Both the position numbers and the translations under genes were made by a program. A model generated the notes under the pieces. The model saw only the letters and a program-made list of their open reading frames with translations, did no database searches and had not been told where the DNA came from. A DNA stretch of 64,000 bases from Gymnothorax reevesii (Eukaryota > Chordata > Actinopteri > Anguilliformes > Muraenidae). Positions 45,801 through 54,949 of the stretch are shown here, in pieces (the first letter of the stretch is position 1; each line of letters opens with the position of its first letter). Location: NCBI GenBank assembly GCA_029721435.1, contig CM056574.1, forward strand, positions 868,001 through 932,000, given 5' to 3'.

Positions 45801-48800
45801 CATTTACTAAGATTAAACCCTCTTCTACCCCAAACCCTTTTACTTTTAACACCCCTTCTTAAAGCGGTGACATGCTTTTTTAACCTAAACCTCTTCTTTT
45901 CATCCAGTAAAAACAAGCAAACTCGTTTCTGCAAAACAGTACATGACCTTATAAATTTGTCAATATCCGGAAAATAATCCCTGACTAACAGATTTTCCAA
46001 ATCTAGAAACTTATTCACCTGTTCAAGAGTGTATAGATCTGATTGAGAATCAGACAGCACAGATAAAGGATCGGAATCTGACTCATATTCCATATCATCT
46101 GCCTCATTCATCCCTTTGCCCAGAACTGACGCAGCCTGCACTGATGTAGCGGCTTCCGCCTCGGTCGAAACCAGAGACAGACTACGCTGCTTTTCATTTT
46201 GTTCATCAACCTAAACATCATTGCATGACGCGACATTTAAAACAGGGACAACCGGCTCTGCTGTTCCCGACTCCACACTGAAGACTTTTCACGTTTGTGG
46301 AACTTTTGGGCGAGACGTCCACACCGGAGACAATCTCATTAACGTGAACTTGCGGTTGTCCGTGCTGTGTTTGCGAGCTCGTTCCCTCGCCTGCGTCTGC
46401 ATCTGAATGAGGTGCGCTGTCAGCAGCAAACCCCCTTGTTCTTTCTTGATAATGAGGGCAAGAAAGACGTTTATGCTCAACATCACCACATTCAAAACGT
46501 TTCATGCTGCCCGAACTCGCATCACCATACAGGAACCTTCCTCATGTTTAACACGGGAAGAGATGTCAAGACTGAGTTGGAGACTCAAGAATGAGAAATA
46601 TGAAATATCGAATTTACAATAATATTGTTAATTCATGCAAAGGGAAAGGGTTGGGTGGGATATTTCAGTAGAGGGAGTGGGGTTATTGGAGGGGTTGGGT
46701 GGGATATTTCAGTAAAGGGGGTGGGGTTACAGGTAGGGTTGGGTGGGATATTTCAGTAGAGGGGGTGAGGTTGTTGGTGGGGTAGGGAGTGACATTTCAG
46801 TAGAGGGGGTGGGGTTATTGGAGGGGTTGGGTGGGATATTTCAAGAGAGGGAGTGGGGTCATTGGTGGGGTTGGGTGTGATATTTCAGTAAAGGGGGTGG
46901 GGTTATCAGGAGGGTTGGGTGTGATATTTCAGAAGAGGGGGTGGGGTTATTGGTAGGGTTGGGTGTGATATTTCAGTAGAGAAGGTGGGGTGATCAGGAG
47001 AGTTGGGTGTGATAGGTCAGTACAGGGGACGGGGTTGGGTGTGATATTTCAGTAGTGGGGGTGGGGTTCGGTGTGATATTTCAGTAGAGGGGGTGGGGTG
47101 ATCAGGAGAGTTGGGTGTGATAGGTCAGTACAGGGGACGGGGTTGGGTGTGATATTTCAGTAGTGGGGGTGGCGTTCGGTGTGATATTTCAGTAGAGGGG
47201 GTGGGGTGATCAGGAGAGTTGGGTGTGATAGGTCAGTACAGGGGACGGGGTTGGGTGTGATATTTCAGTAGAGGGGGTGGGGTTCAGTGTGATATTTCAG
47301 TAGAGGGGGTGGGGTTGGGTGTGATATTTCAGTAGAGGGGGTGGGGTTCAGTGTGATATTTCAGTAGAGGGGGTGGGGTTGGGTGTGATATTTCAGTAGA
47401 GGGGGTGGGGTTCAGTGTGATATTTCAGTAGAGGGGGTGGGGTTGGGTGTGATATTTCAGTACAGGGGGTGGGGTTGGGTGTCATATTTCAGCAGAGGGG
47501 GTGGGGTTGGGTGTGATATTTCAGTAGAGGGGGCGGGGTTGGGTGTCATATTTCAGTAGAGGGGGTGGAGTTGGGGGTGATATTTCAGTAGAGGGGGCGG
47601 GGTTGGGTGTGATACTTCAGTAGAGAGGGCGGGGTTGGGTGTGATATTTCAGTTGAGGGGGTGGGGTTGGGAGTGATATTGCAGTAGAGGGGGCGGGGTG
47701 GGGTGTGATCTTGCAGTAGAGGGGGCGGGGTTTGGTGTGATATTTCAGTAGAGGGGGCGGGGTTGGGTGTGATTTTTCAGTAAAGGGGGTGGGGTTGGGT
47801 GTGATATTTCAGTAGAGGGGGTGGGGTTCAGTGTGATATTTCAGTAGAGGGGGTGGGGTTGGGTGTGATATTTCAGTAGAGGGGGTGGGGTTCAGTGTGA
47901 TATTTCAGTAGAGGGGGTGGGGTTGGGTGTGATATTTCAGTAGAGGGGGTGGGGTTCAGTGTGATATTTCAGTAGAGGGGGTGGGGTTGGGTGTGATATT
48001 TCAGTAGAGGGGGTGGGGTTCAGTGTGATATTTCAGTAGAGGGGGTGGGGTTGGGTGTGATATTTCAGTACAGGGGGTGGGGTTGGGTGTCATATTTCAG
48101 CAGAGGGGGTGGGGTTGGGTGTGATATTTCAGTAGAGGGGGCGGGGTTGGGTGTCATATTTCAGTAGAGGGGGTGGAGTTGGGGGTGATATTTCAGTAGA
48201 GGGGGCGGGGTTGGGTGTGATACTTCAGTAGAGAGGGCGGGGTTGGGTGTGATATTTCAGTTGAGGGGGTGGGGTTGGGAGTGATATTGCAGTAGAGGGG
48301 GCGGGGTGGGGTGTGATCTTGCAGTAGAGGGGGCGGGGTTTGGTGTGATATTTCAGTAGAGGGGGCGGGGTTGGGTGTGATTTTTCAGTAAAGGGGGTGG
48401 GGTTGGGTGTGATCTTGCAGTAGAGGGGGCGGGGTTGGGTGTGATATTGCAGTAGAGGGGTGGGGTTGGGTGTGATATTGCAGTAGAGGGGGCGGGGTTG
48501 GGTGTGATATTGCAGTAGAGGGGGCGGGGTGGGGTGTGATATTTCAGTAGAGGGGGCGGGGTGGGGTATGATATTGCAGTAGAGGGGGGCGGGGTGGGGT
48601 GTCATATTTCAGTAGAAGGGGCGGGGTTGAGTGTGATATTGCAGTAGAGGGGGCGGGGTGGGGTGTGATATTTCAGTAGACGGGGCGGGGTGCGGTGTGA
48701 TATTTCAGTAGAGGGGGTGGGGTTGAGTGTGATATTGCAGTAGAGGGGGTGGAGTTGGGTGTGATATTTCAGTAGAGGGGACGGGGTTGGGTGTGATATT

Positions 48801-51800
48801 GCAGTAGAGGGGTGGGGTTGGGTGTGATATTGCAGTAGAGGGGGCGCGGTTGGGTGTGATATTGCAGTAGAGGGGGCGGGGTTGTCGGTGGGCGGGACTC
48901 ACCCCTGCAGGAAGAAGGCGAAACTCACACACACAGGCATGTGGTAAATGCTGAGAGGAACAGGTTCCCTCTCCTCTGCACTGAACTGCACAGGAAAAAG
49001 CAAAACATATCAGAACGCATCACTTCCTGCACCCGAGCACCATTCCCACCTCACTCTCTCACCGCTGAGCTCAGAGAGTGTCCAAATATTACAACTCCAG
49101 CCCAAAGACACAGAAAATATAGGTATGAAGTTCATTTTAGATTATATTACAAGATTACAAAGCGCGCAATGAACCCACTGTCTTTTACAGTCAGCTGTCT
49201 CACACAATCTGACCAATCGCTGCTCCAGGGGCAGATTCATTCGTTCAGTGGATATGTTTAAAATGGGACATTTTCTCCTCATTTAGTCCAAAGACATCAT
49301 CATGGATGTGCGGCTGCGAGACAAGGGCTGACAGATTGGATGTGAATGAGCCACATTCAGCACATTTCTGGCAGGAGAAATAATCATCTGCAGATCAGCA
49401 CAAAATCTCTTCACATCGCTCCATTTAAGTGACTATGATGCGAATGTTATGGACAGAATAAACCTCACAGCACAACCCTAGTAAGGTCTCACGCCAGGAA
49501 CCTGAGAGGCAGATCTGATCAAACACTCACCACAGTGATGTCATCGCCCTGAATCCCCACGTCTGGCCGTCGGAAGTGACTCAGAGCAGCGATGGCGGCG
49601 ATGCTTGCAGCATCTGTGAGGTTTCCCTCGTGATTCAACACGTGCACATCCACCCTGATCTGCCAGACCTGCAAGCACAAGCGAACAGTAACAACACTGA
49701 CTCACACACAGATCAGCGTCACTGACTCACACACAGATCAGCGTCACTGACTCAAATACAGATCAGCGTCACTGACTCTCACACAAAGATCAGCGTCACT
49801 GACTCTCACACAAAGATCAGCGTCACTGACTCATACACACAGATCAGCATCACTGACTCACACACAGATCAGCATCAGACTCAGACACAGATCAGCGTCA
49901 CTGACTCTCACACAAAGATCAGCGTCACTGACTCACACACAAAGATCAGTGTCACTGACTCACACACAGATTAGCGTCACTGACTCACACACAAAGATCA
50001 GCGTCACTGACACAAAGATCAGCGTCACTGACTCACACACAAAGATCAGCGTCACTGACTCACACACAGATCAGCGTCACTGACTCAAATACAGATCAGC
50101 GTCACTGACTCTCACACAAAGATCAGCGTCACTGACTCTCACACAAAGATCAGCGTCACTGACTCATACACACAGATCAGCGTCACTGACTCACACAGAT
50201 CAGCGTCACTGACTCACACAGATCAGCGTCACTGACTCACACACAAAGATCAGCGTCACTGACTCACACACAGATCAGCGTCACTGACTCAAATACAGAT
50301 CAGCGTCACTGACTCTCACACAAAGATCAGCGTCACTGACTCTCACACAAAGATCAGCGTCACTGACTCATACACACAGATCAGCGTCACTGACTCACAC
50401 AGATCAGCGTCACTGACTCACACAGATCAGCGTCACTGACTCACACACAAAGATCAGCGTCACTGACTCACACAGATCAGCGTCACTGACTCACACAGAT
50501 CAGCGTCACTGACTCACACACAAAGATCAGCGTCACTGACTCACACAGATCAGCGTCACTGACTCACACACAAAGATCAGCGTCACTGACTCACACACAA
50601 AGATCAGCGTCACTGACTCACACACAAAGATCAGCGTCACTGACTCTCACACAAAGATCAGCATCACTGACTCTCACGCAAAGATCAGCGTCACTGACTC
50701 TCACACAAAGATCAGCGTCACTGACTCTCACAAAGATCAGGGTCACTGACTCACACACAAAGATCAGCGTCACTGACTCATTAAACATAGTTGCAACACA
50801 GATCAGAATAACTGACTCATTAATCACACAGTTCTGCATCACTGACTTGTTAATACAATAATGATGCACATCAGCATCACTGACTCATTAAACACAATCA
50901 GCTCACAGACCACCATCACTGACTCATTAAACACGAAAACATCACAGTTCAGTGTCACTAAATCATTAGACACAATAACATAGAACAGGATCACTGACTC
51001 AATAAACAAAATAACAACACAAACAATTGTCACTTAATTATGATATACAGCTCTAGACACAAACCAAATCACAGACTTAATAAACACAATGAACACACCA
51101 ACCAGAACCAGAGACCAATGAGGCACAGAGACACAGACCAATTATTATTCTTCACAATACAGACCCTGGCCAAAATCACAGAAAAAAAAAACATAAACAA
51201 GAAATACATGGACTAACAACATTAACTTACACAGTCAATACACATATCAGAATCACTGACCTCTCAAACACAATAAAGAACAAAATCACTGACGAAGGAA
51301 ACACAACGAAATGATCCAAAATAACTGAAGTAATAAACACAGAGAAGTTTTATGGAGCGAACACTGGTCATTTACAGGGAAATGCATAATGAGGCCCATG
51401 TTTCTGATAAGGTGACGTGTCCTCGACAGGCATGTTCATGTGGACAATCGAACTTACCTTTTCACCCGAGACAACGCACAGAGACTCAGTATCGATGCAT
51501 CTGGAGTTCCGCAGGCACCGTTCGAGCAGTCTGTTTAACTTCACGAGTAATTCAGACTGTCTGATTCAAACAGAAGAACAAACTTAACTTTCGGCATGAA
51601 CCAGAGAGAAGAGATTACTATGGTATGGTCATGAGTTACAGCAAAGAGAACACTTTTTTTTTTTTTTTTAAAGTTCCCCCAGGACAGGTTTACGATGGTT
51701 CAAACACAAGATACTCCATGCAAATGGTGAAATAAAAGCAGGAACCCCTCTGAAGTCTCTATGAAGCTCCGGTAACTGACGTCACACAATCAAAAACCGC

Positions 51801-54446
51801 CATATTGACAGACAACTGCAGTTTAAAAACCTGGCAGGCATACAGCAACTTAGCCGACTGTATTCATGAAAAGTGAATAGTTTGATGCATGAGGTCATGC
51901 CTTTCGACATTCATTCAAACGGTGATAACGTGGTGACACAAGCTAATTAACATACACGATGAGCACTGCGAATAGCTCGCTACATTATTCTGCCCTGTTG
52001 CTAATGCTAAGGTAACTAAGGTGTCCACAGGCAGTGCTCTCAGAGCTGGACGCGCCCATGATCACACACACAGCGCTACTCTCCAGCGCTGATCTTTGCT
52101 AAAAGTCACAAAAACCATCTTAGAATTTCCGCTATGCATTATTGTAAACATCAAGGTTTGCAATTTCAATGAAAAGAAAATGTCAATAATAGTAGCAACT
52201 ATGTTAATTAATGTTCATTTCTCAAAGGTGAAATTGGAACTGAACAAAGCCAATGTTTCGAACCATGTAGCCAAGGTGCAAATGTAGCTCGCATTCATGC
52301 TTCGGGAAACAGTGCGACACAGATTAAAATCAATGGGAACCGGAGCAATTACAGAGCATCTAACGAACTACAGCTGCGGGGCTCAAGTGTCGTAAACATT
52401 AATACTGACCATCATATCAGCAAACCTTGTGTCCCTAAATGGGGAACGGTAAGCAAACCCAAACTGTAGCTAATTAATTCATTAAAAACACGACTGTGGC
52501 AGTGGGTAAATTTTCTCTAATTGCTGTTGATATAAGTCCCTCTCGATTTTGGGTTTTGATTTGTCGGTGAAAGAGAAGTGACATTGAGCCCAGCACTGTT
52601 CCAAAAGCAGAACCATTTCCAGCCCCCAGGCGGGAGCGCCATGGGAAAAAGGTGCGCGCTGATGCAGTTTTGGGCCCCGAGGACGCCGAACGCTGTTAAT
52701 GCTGAGCTTCATAGTATTTGCATTAAAAATGTACACTGCCAGCGCGAGAAACGTTTCCTGTGGACACAGGCCCTACTCATCATGAAGCCAAATTGCATCC
52801 ATTTGCATCCCTCAAGGCTCTCGTACGCTTTGAGCGACTCTATGACAGAAAAGTTGATCAGGTATTTGTAGTTGTCTGGATACTGCAGGTCTGGAACAGT
52901 GTCCGATCCGGCTGACTCAGTACTTGTGAAAAGCACAGCTGAGGCATTATAAGGGTCAATTATGTTTAATGTATTAAGTTATGAGTTATACAGCTCGATT
53001 TCTTTTGATGTTGAGTGCTCAGTGAACTCTGATGGCTTTAAGTCAGCACTGGCACCATTCATTTTTCCTCAGGCTTTTCCTGCCAAAATGGCGGCGTAAA
53101 CAAAAGGAGTCGTGCGACAGGCGGAGCTCTATGCCACAGGAAATTACACACCTAAAGTCAACAGGTCAAAACCATGATCTGCTGTGAGGGAACTAATCCT
53201 GCATTGGTGAAACCACAGAGATGAGACACAGGAGACAGACCTGCCGGGCTGGAAGGCCGGGGACGCCATGGGGGAGAGCTCCAGGGTCACGGACAGGATC
53301 CCCTCTGTGGGACGATTATCTTTAGGGGACACGAGCTCACAGGACACCTGAGCCAGGACCCTGCGGGCAGCAGCGGAGAGACAACAGCGTGGCATGTGAG
53401 AGGCGGCGGAGTATTAACTACAGAAACAACCACACATGTCATACAAATCAAACTTACAATTAAGATAAATTAAACACACAATAACCCCTGGGCCATATGA
53501 TGGAAAACACACTGCTCAAAAAAATAAAGGGAACACAAACAACGCAATATAACTCCAAGTCAGTCACACCTCTGTGAAATAAAACTGTCCACTTAGGAAT
53601 CAACACCGATTGACAATCAATTTCACATGCTGTAGCGCAAATGGAATCAACAACAGGTGGAAATTATAGGCAATTAGCAAGACACCCCCAATAAAGGGGT
53701 GGTTCTGCAGGTGGAGACCACACACCACTTCAGTTCCTATGCTTTCTGGCTGATGTTTTGGTCACTTTTGAATGCTGGCGGTACTTTCACTCCAGTGGTA
53801 GCATGAGCCGGACTCTACAAACCACACAAGTGGCTCAGGTAGTGCAGCTCATCCAGGATGGCACATCAATGCGAGCTGTGGCAAGAAGGTTTGCTGTGTC
53901 TGTCAGTGTAGTATCCGGAGCATGGAGGCGCTACCAGGAGACAGGCCAGTACATCAGGAGACGTGGAGGAGGCCGTAGGAGGGCAACAACCCAGCAGCAG
54001 GTCATACAGGCACGTGGAGGCCACACACACTACTGAGCCTCATTTTCACATCAAAGTTGGATCAGCCTGTAGTGTGTTTTTCCACTTCAATTTTGAGTGT
54101 GACTCAAATCCAGGCCTCAATGGGTTAATAAATTTGATTTCCATAGATAATTTTTGTATAATTTTGTTGTCAGCACATTCAACGATGTAAAGAACAAAGT
54201 ATTTAATAAGAATAATTCATTCATTCAGATCTAGGATGTGTTATTTTAGTGTTCCCTTTATTTTTTTGAGCAGTGTAAAAACACATATTGTAACATCTTG
54301 CAGTAAATTTACCAAAAAAAGAAAACCTCAGTTGCTCAGGGAATGCCTCACCTTGTCTTTCCAAGGTCAACAATGCAGCAACCATAGTCTGTTCCAAATG
54401 TGATCTTAATATTCCTGTAGTCATAGGTCTGTCTCCCATCCAAGCG
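34086..54446 (-). CDS. exosc9: Exosome complex component RRP45, ten exons, first exon missing
   Basis: EXOSC9/RRP45 is an RNase-PH-like subunit of the six-membered ring of the RNA exosome; it pairs with EXOSC4/RRP41 in nucleus and cytoplasm and threads RNA to the catalytic subunits. Ten exons (54446-54352, 53360-53241, 51560-51458, 49668-49531, 48985-48903, 39382-39250, 37993-37905, 37780-37634, 34761-34589, 34168-34086) join in phase and give 387 residues. Landmarks are [108 protein letters not shown] and [12 protein letters not shown]. The C terminus is an acidic tail ending in a SUMO-interaction-like [11 protein letters not shown]. Only the ~22-residue start exon is missing; it probably lies beyond the right edge. 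No frameshifts or stops are seen. Confidence 0.95.
34283..34580. repeat. CA-rich microsatellite in exosc9 intron
   Basis: Imperfect (CA)n with CTCACA, CAAACA and CGCGCG interruptions fills most of the 420-bp intron between the last two coding exons. Confidence 0.9.
34589..34761 (-). CDS. exosc9: exosc9 exon I
   Basis: 173 bp, [19 protein letters not shown] to [14 protein letters not shown], acidic linker to the C terminus. Acceptor GCGCTGCAG|TACAGA; this junction is copied in every unit of the adjacent 69-bp array. Donor AAAG|GTGTGT. Confidence 0.93.
34762..37575 (-). repeat. 69-bp minisatellite copying the exon I splice acceptor
   Basis: About 40 units with exact 69-bp spacing (for example 35731 and 35800). 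In transcript orientation each unit contains a pyrimidine-rich stretch, then CTTAGCTGCGCTGCAG and TACAGAGGGG, nearly identical to the true 3' splice site and first nine bases of exon I. A 69-bp unit is 23 codons, so one frame stays open over long distances on the minus strand (up to 444 codons joined to exon H). Confidence 0.95.
37634..37780 (-). CDS. exosc9: exosc9 exon H, 3' boundary uncertain
   Basis: 147 bp in the model chosen, [18 protein letters not shown] to MAADSPPE plus CA. The acceptor TGTGTAG is clear. The donor CA|GTATCC is poor but gives the right phase for exon I; another phase-matching donor, GG|GTACGG, lies about 70 bp further on at the edge of the 69-bp array. The exon's frame stays open well into that array. 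Confidence 0.8.
37905..37993 (-). CDS. exosc9: exosc9 exon G
   Basis: 89 bp, [20 protein letters not shown] to ENDRMA plus AG. Acceptor TGCGCAG; donor AG|GTTTGT is weak. The next intron is only 124 bp. Confidence 0.93.
38055..39248 (-). repeat. 65-bp minisatellite in exosc9 intron
   Basis: About 18 units (spacing 65, for example 38641 and 38706), with boxes GGGCTGATCTGGGATCAGTG, AGGAGCAGCAGTGCCCAGTG and GGGCTGTGATTATGATGAGA. It starts within a few bases of the exon F donor: the intron's first bases, ACTGATCCCAGATCAGCCC, are already a repeat unit. Confidence 0.95.
39250..39382 (-). CDS. exosc9: exosc9 exon F
   Basis: 133 bp, [18 protein letters not shown] to GVMLLKDQ. Acceptor CCCTGCAG preceded by ~640 bp of pyrimidine repeat; donor CAG|GTGACT followed at once by 65-bp tandem units. 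Confidence 0.95.
39388..40026. repeat. Purine repeat (GGGGGGGCGAGA / GAGAGAGGGAGA)
   Basis: About 640 bp of G/A-only sequence apart from the C in GGGGGGGCGAG, with a dominant ~24-bp unit in the right half. On the exosc9 strand it is a continuous polypyrimidine tract that ends at the exon F acceptor. Confidence 0.95.
40282..40920 (-). pseudogene. LINE ORF2 C terminus
   Basis: The minus strand gives [15 protein letters not shown] then [20 protein letters not shown], the zinc-binding C-terminal segment typical of L1/Tx1 ORF2, followed by [18 protein letters not shown]. Frame changes near 40650 and 40690 break the reading. Confidence 0.75.
40960..41460. other. No gene recognised
   Basis: Unique-looking sequence between the LINE remnant and the Merlin transposase; the left end of the Merlin element probably lies here (a GC-rich stretch at 41090-41160), but I found no convincing terminal inverted repeat. 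Confidence 0.35.
41461..42419 (-). pseudogene. Merlin (IS1016/IS1595-type) transposase
   Basis: Starting at 42419 ([19 protein letters not shown]), the minus strand encodes an N-terminal Cys-rich zinc ribbon ([14 protein letters not shown], then WRCHNRRC). The ISXO2-like DDE core follows: [19 protein letters not shown] (first Asp), [22 protein letters not shown] (second Asp), VNHSLNFVD and TQNIECQRW (Glu). The C terminus has [10 protein letters not shown], as expected for Merlin. At least three frameshifts (about 42230, 41825 and 41650) disrupt it. Merlin is the eukaryotic counterpart of bacterial IS1016 elements. This copy sits inside the LINE within an exosc9 intron. Confidence 0.8.
42420..43198. 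other. Noncoding stretch with (TG)n
   Basis: Contains a TG microsatellite at 42776-42818 that continues into TATATAT. No gene or clear transposon end is recognised. Confidence 0.4.
43199..43295 (+). repeat. tRNA-derived SINE head
   Basis: A box-like TTGGTGTAGTGGTTAAGGCC at 43206-43225 and a B box GGTTCGAATCT at 43270-43280 give internal Pol III promoter spacing of about 50 bp. The arms do not fold into a full tRNA cloverleaf as far as I can pair them, so a SINE rather than a functional tRNA. An A-rich tail occurs near 43355-43385. Confidence 0.5.
43590..44135 (-). pseudogene. LINE ORF2 middle fragments
   Basis: The minus strand joins an endonuclease piece ([25 protein letters not shown]) almost directly to a post-reverse-transcriptase segment ([15 protein letters not shown], then [10 protein letters not shown] and [15 protein letters not shown]). 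The whole reverse transcriptase has been deleted at about 43985. Confidence 0.65.
44190..45660 (-). repeat. 77-bp minisatellite made from the LINE endonuclease active-site segment
   Basis: About 19 copies spaced exactly 77 bp (44210, 44287, 44364 and so on). On the minus strand each unit encodes [19 protein letters not shown] or the A variant (QATH), then TDEDNE. That is the APE-endonuclease motif containing the catalytic Glu. 77 is not a multiple of 3, so the frame shifts with each copy and no long protein results. Confidence 0.93.
45800..46505 (-). pseudogene. LINE ORF1 remnants with zinc knuckle
   Basis: 46505-46218 begins [18 protein letters not shown], a CCHC knuckle whose first Cys has become Arg. 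46141-45800 continues with an acidic stretch ([17 protein letters not shown]) and a C-terminal [12 protein letters not shown] and [15 protein letters not shown]. The two pieces are separated by a frame change and stop. L1/Tx1-like ORF1 proteins bind element RNA. Confidence 0.65.
46636..48890. repeat. G-rich 32-bp minisatellite in exosc9 intron
   Basis: Around 65-70 units of GTGTGATATTTCAGTAGA followed by GGGGGTGGGGTTGG (spacing 32, for example 47291 and 47323). A 608-bp (19-unit) higher-order duplication is marked by GTCATATTTCAGCAGAGG at 47481 and 48089. The right end touches the exon E donor. The plus strand has dense G-runs. Confidence 0.95.
48903..48985 (-). CDS. exosc9: exosc9 exon E
   Basis: 83 bp, [17 protein letters not shown] to FAFFLQ plus GG. 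Acceptor CTGTGCAG, donor GGG|GTGAGT. A G-rich 32-bp tandem array begins directly after the donor. Confidence 0.95.
48986..49530 (-). other. exosc9 intron D-E, unremarkable
   Basis: A 545-bp intron without visible repeats, the largest such intron in the gene; useful as the local background. Confidence 0.6.
49531..49668 (-). CDS. exosc9: exosc9 exon D
   Basis: 138 bp, exactly 46 codons, [16 protein letters not shown] to QGDDITV. Acceptor GCTTGCAG, donor GTG|GTGAGT. Confidence 0.96.
49685..50790. repeat. 27-bp minisatellite with an AP-1 consensus per unit
   Basis: About 40 units of GATCAGCGTCACTGACTCAC plus ACACAAA (27-bp spacing, for example 50602 and 50629; shorter 21- and 24-bp variants occur). 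Every unit includes TGACTCA. More diverged units with CACTGACTCATTAA(A/T)CACA continue to about 51020. Confidence 0.93.
51020..51457. other. exosc9 intron sequence, nothing recognised
   Basis: A/C-rich, repeat-derived looking sequence trailing off from the 27-bp array. Confidence 0.4.
51458..51560 (-). CDS. exosc9: exosc9 exon C
   Basis: 103 bp, [20 protein letters not shown] then [14 protein letters not shown]. Acceptor AATCAG with a poor pyrimidine tract, donor AAG|GTAAGT. Confidence 0.95.
51561..52700. other. exosc9 intron sequence, possible old transposon
   Basis: No gene recognised. Stretches such as TGACGTCACACAATCAAAAACCGCCAT near 51777 look like promoter or transposon sequence. Confidence 0.3.
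52715..53075 (-). pseudogene. Fragment of a fish transposon-associated ORF
   Basis: The minus strand has a start region ([17 protein letters not shown], about 53075) and, after a stop, [19 protein letters not shown] and [19 protein letters not shown]. This pattern resembles the N-terminal part of fish multi-copy proteins that carry SWIM-type and YqaJ-nuclease regions and occur with THAP proteins in some DNA transposons. Only this part is present, so it is a remnant. The family call is from memory of the pattern and unsure. Confidence 0.35.
53241..53360 (-). CDS. exosc9: exosc9 exon B
   Basis: 120 bp, [20 protein letters not shown] to AFQPG. Acceptor CCCGCAG, donor [17 protein letters not shown] replaces the more usual hydrophobic ILFFNLEL-type strand. 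Confidence 0.95.
53509..54276 (+). mobile_element. Internally deleted Tc1-like element
   Basis: The ends CACTGCTCAAAAAAATAAAG and CTTTATTTTTTTGAGCAGTG are perfect inverted repeats, continued inward by GGAACAC / GTGTTCC. At 768 bp it is half of a normal Tc1 element. The first part of the transposase is present but the catalytic part is deleted. It lies in the exosc9 intron between exons A and B. Confidence 0.9.
53803..54036 (+). pseudogene. Tc1-like transposase, N-terminal DNA-binding part
   Basis: About 77 codons from [20 protein letters not shown] through [20 protein letters not shown] and a basic hook ([10 protein letters not shown]), the first helix-turn-helix of a Tc1 transposase. It then jumps to the transposase C-terminal sequence (HTHY). 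The DDE domain is absent, so it could bind inverted repeats but not catalyse. Confidence 0.8.
54352..54446 (-). CDS. exosc9: exosc9 exon A (second coding exon)
   Basis: 95 bp, from [10 protein letters not shown] to the LGKT segment plus two bases of Arg. Acceptor CTGTAG, donor AG|GTGAGG. It opens the RNase PH-like fold. Confidence 0.95.
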
Positions 54447-54666
54447 CTACAGTACACATAAGAATATGAATTATAATGCAGCCGTCCCACAAATGCATGA
54501 CTAATCATAAACTGCAGCACATAAACTCATGATCTTAGGATTATGACCACCTGCTCAATATGACAAATGCCTGCCTGAAACCACCGTTTCCCAACATTTC
54601 CCAAACCATCACATACATACACACCCACCTGACGGCATTAAAGTAAAACAAAAGAAAAAAAAATAA

Positions 54667-54667
<1 letters not shown>

Positions 54668-54735
<68 letters not shown>
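54668..54735. repeat. (TA)n(CA)n microsatellite
   Basis: A compound TA then CA repeat, preceded by an A/T-rich stretch. Confidence 0.9.
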
Positions 54736-54736
<1 letters not shown>

Positions 54737-54949
54737 TGGGGAAAATAAGTATTGAACGCATTAACATTTTTCTCAGTAAAATATATTTCTAATGGGGCTA
54801 TAAATTTTTACCAGATGTCAGTAACAACCCCAGTACACAGGCAAAGAAATCAAATCAAATAAGCCCATAAATTAAGTTATGTGCAATTTAGTTTAGTTTA
54901 GTCACACATCATCCTGTAAATACAATACAATATATGGTGCAAACAACAA

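Larger units (their letters stand above)
40027..46635 (-). mobile_element. L1/Tx1-like LINE, minus strand, decayed and invaded
   Basis: Pieces in the expected order on the minus strand are an ORF1 with CCHC knuckle (46505-46218), an ORF1 C-terminal part (46141-45800), the endonuclease start (45735-45600), a tandem amplification of an endonuclease segment (45660-44190), a downstream ORF2 segment (44129-43590), and the ORF2 C terminus (about 40920-40282). An AATAAA lies at 40044-40049 near the 3' end. The reverse transcriptase is missing. A Merlin transposon and a tRNA-like SINE lie at about 40960-43570. Confidence 0.75.
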
